A program made the translations under genes and the position numbers. This document shows, in pieces, positions 5,540 to 5,598 of a stretch of 5,598 nucleotides of DNA. Each line of letters begins with the position of its first letter. Within the stretch, counting starts at the first letter, position 1. Source of the DNA: Acetobacteraceae bacterium UBA6159 (GTDB lineage Bacteria > Pseudomonadota > Alphaproteobacteria > Acetobacterales > Acetobacteraceae); the NCBI GenBank assembly GCA_002422345.1, contig DIUL01000161.1:1-5598 (forward strand), written 5' to 3'. Below the pieces are notes generated by a model. It was not told the origin of the DNA and did not search any database. It saw only the letters and a list, made by a program, of their open reading frames with translations.

Positions 5540-5598
5540 ATGTCGCAATTCCGGTGTGTGTTGATTGTGGGTGGCACTACTGTCCGGTTGACGGCGAA
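5540..5598 (+). CDS. Possible start of a gene running off the window (FAD/NAD-binding-like N-terminus)
   Basis: An ATG at 5540 opens a frame that stays open to the window edge, giving 19 whole codons. The peptide runs from MSQF through CVLIVGG to TTVRLTA. A hydrophobic strand followed by Gly-Gly recalls the N-terminal dinucleotide-binding motif of FAD-dependent monooxygenases (VLIVGGGPVGLTA-type), but the third and sixth positions of GxGxxG would be Thr and Arg, which is a poor fit. No Shine-Dalgarno sequence is visible before the ATG (CTTGAAAAC). Support comes from the open frame, the candidate promoter upstream and the weak motif likeness. It could equally be non-coding or a different gene with another start. 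Confidence 0.28.
   Translation, partial: MSQFRCVLIVGGTTVRLTA

Overview
The window looks like a chromosomal piece of a high-GC alphaproteobacterium, plausibly in or near Rhodospirillales (Azospirillum- or Acetobacteraceae-like). This rests on very GC-rich coding DNA, strong G/C third-position bias and the style of the signalling proteins. No rRNA, tRNA, CRISPR array, transposase or other mobile element was seen. The taxonomic call is an inference from composition and protein style only.

Layout from left to right. (1) 27-257 (+) is a short RcsF-like domain with no signal peptide, possibly a broken lipoprotein gene. (2) 383-2146 (+) is a response regulator with a receiver domain, a degenerate GGDEF domain and an apparently catalytic EAL domain, so probably a phosphorylation-controlled c-di-GMP phosphodiesterase. 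(3) 2149-2964 (-) is a secreted family 3 periplasmic solute-binding protein that keeps the Arg/Asp pair used to hold alpha-amino acids; no ABC permease or ATPase gene lies beside it. (4) 2963-5116 (+) is a membrane histidine kinase with a large double-Cache-like periplasmic sensor, a cytoplasmic PAS domain and a complete HisKA/HATPase core, but no receiver domain. (5) 5117-5539 is non-coding: a GC-rich stem-loop after the kinase, then an abruptly AT-richer stretch (about 41% G+C by hand count over 5281-5520) with several palindromes and repeats, which looks like a control region. (6) A possible gene start at 5540 runs off the right edge.

The central three genes are packed very tightly. The regulator and the binding-protein gene converge with 2 bp between their stop codons, and both stops sit in the loop of an imperfect hairpin. 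The binding-protein and kinase genes diverge with start codons that overlap by 2 bp (CATG), so each promoter and 5' leader must lie inside the other's coding sequence. My working hypothesis is one signalling unit: a periplasmic ligand (perhaps an amino acid) is bound by the binding protein and/or the Cache domain, the kinase changes activity, phosphate passes to the receiver, and the EAL domain then lowers c-di-GMP. The domain assignments are well supported by motifs; the functional coupling of the three genes is inferred from gene arrangement alone.
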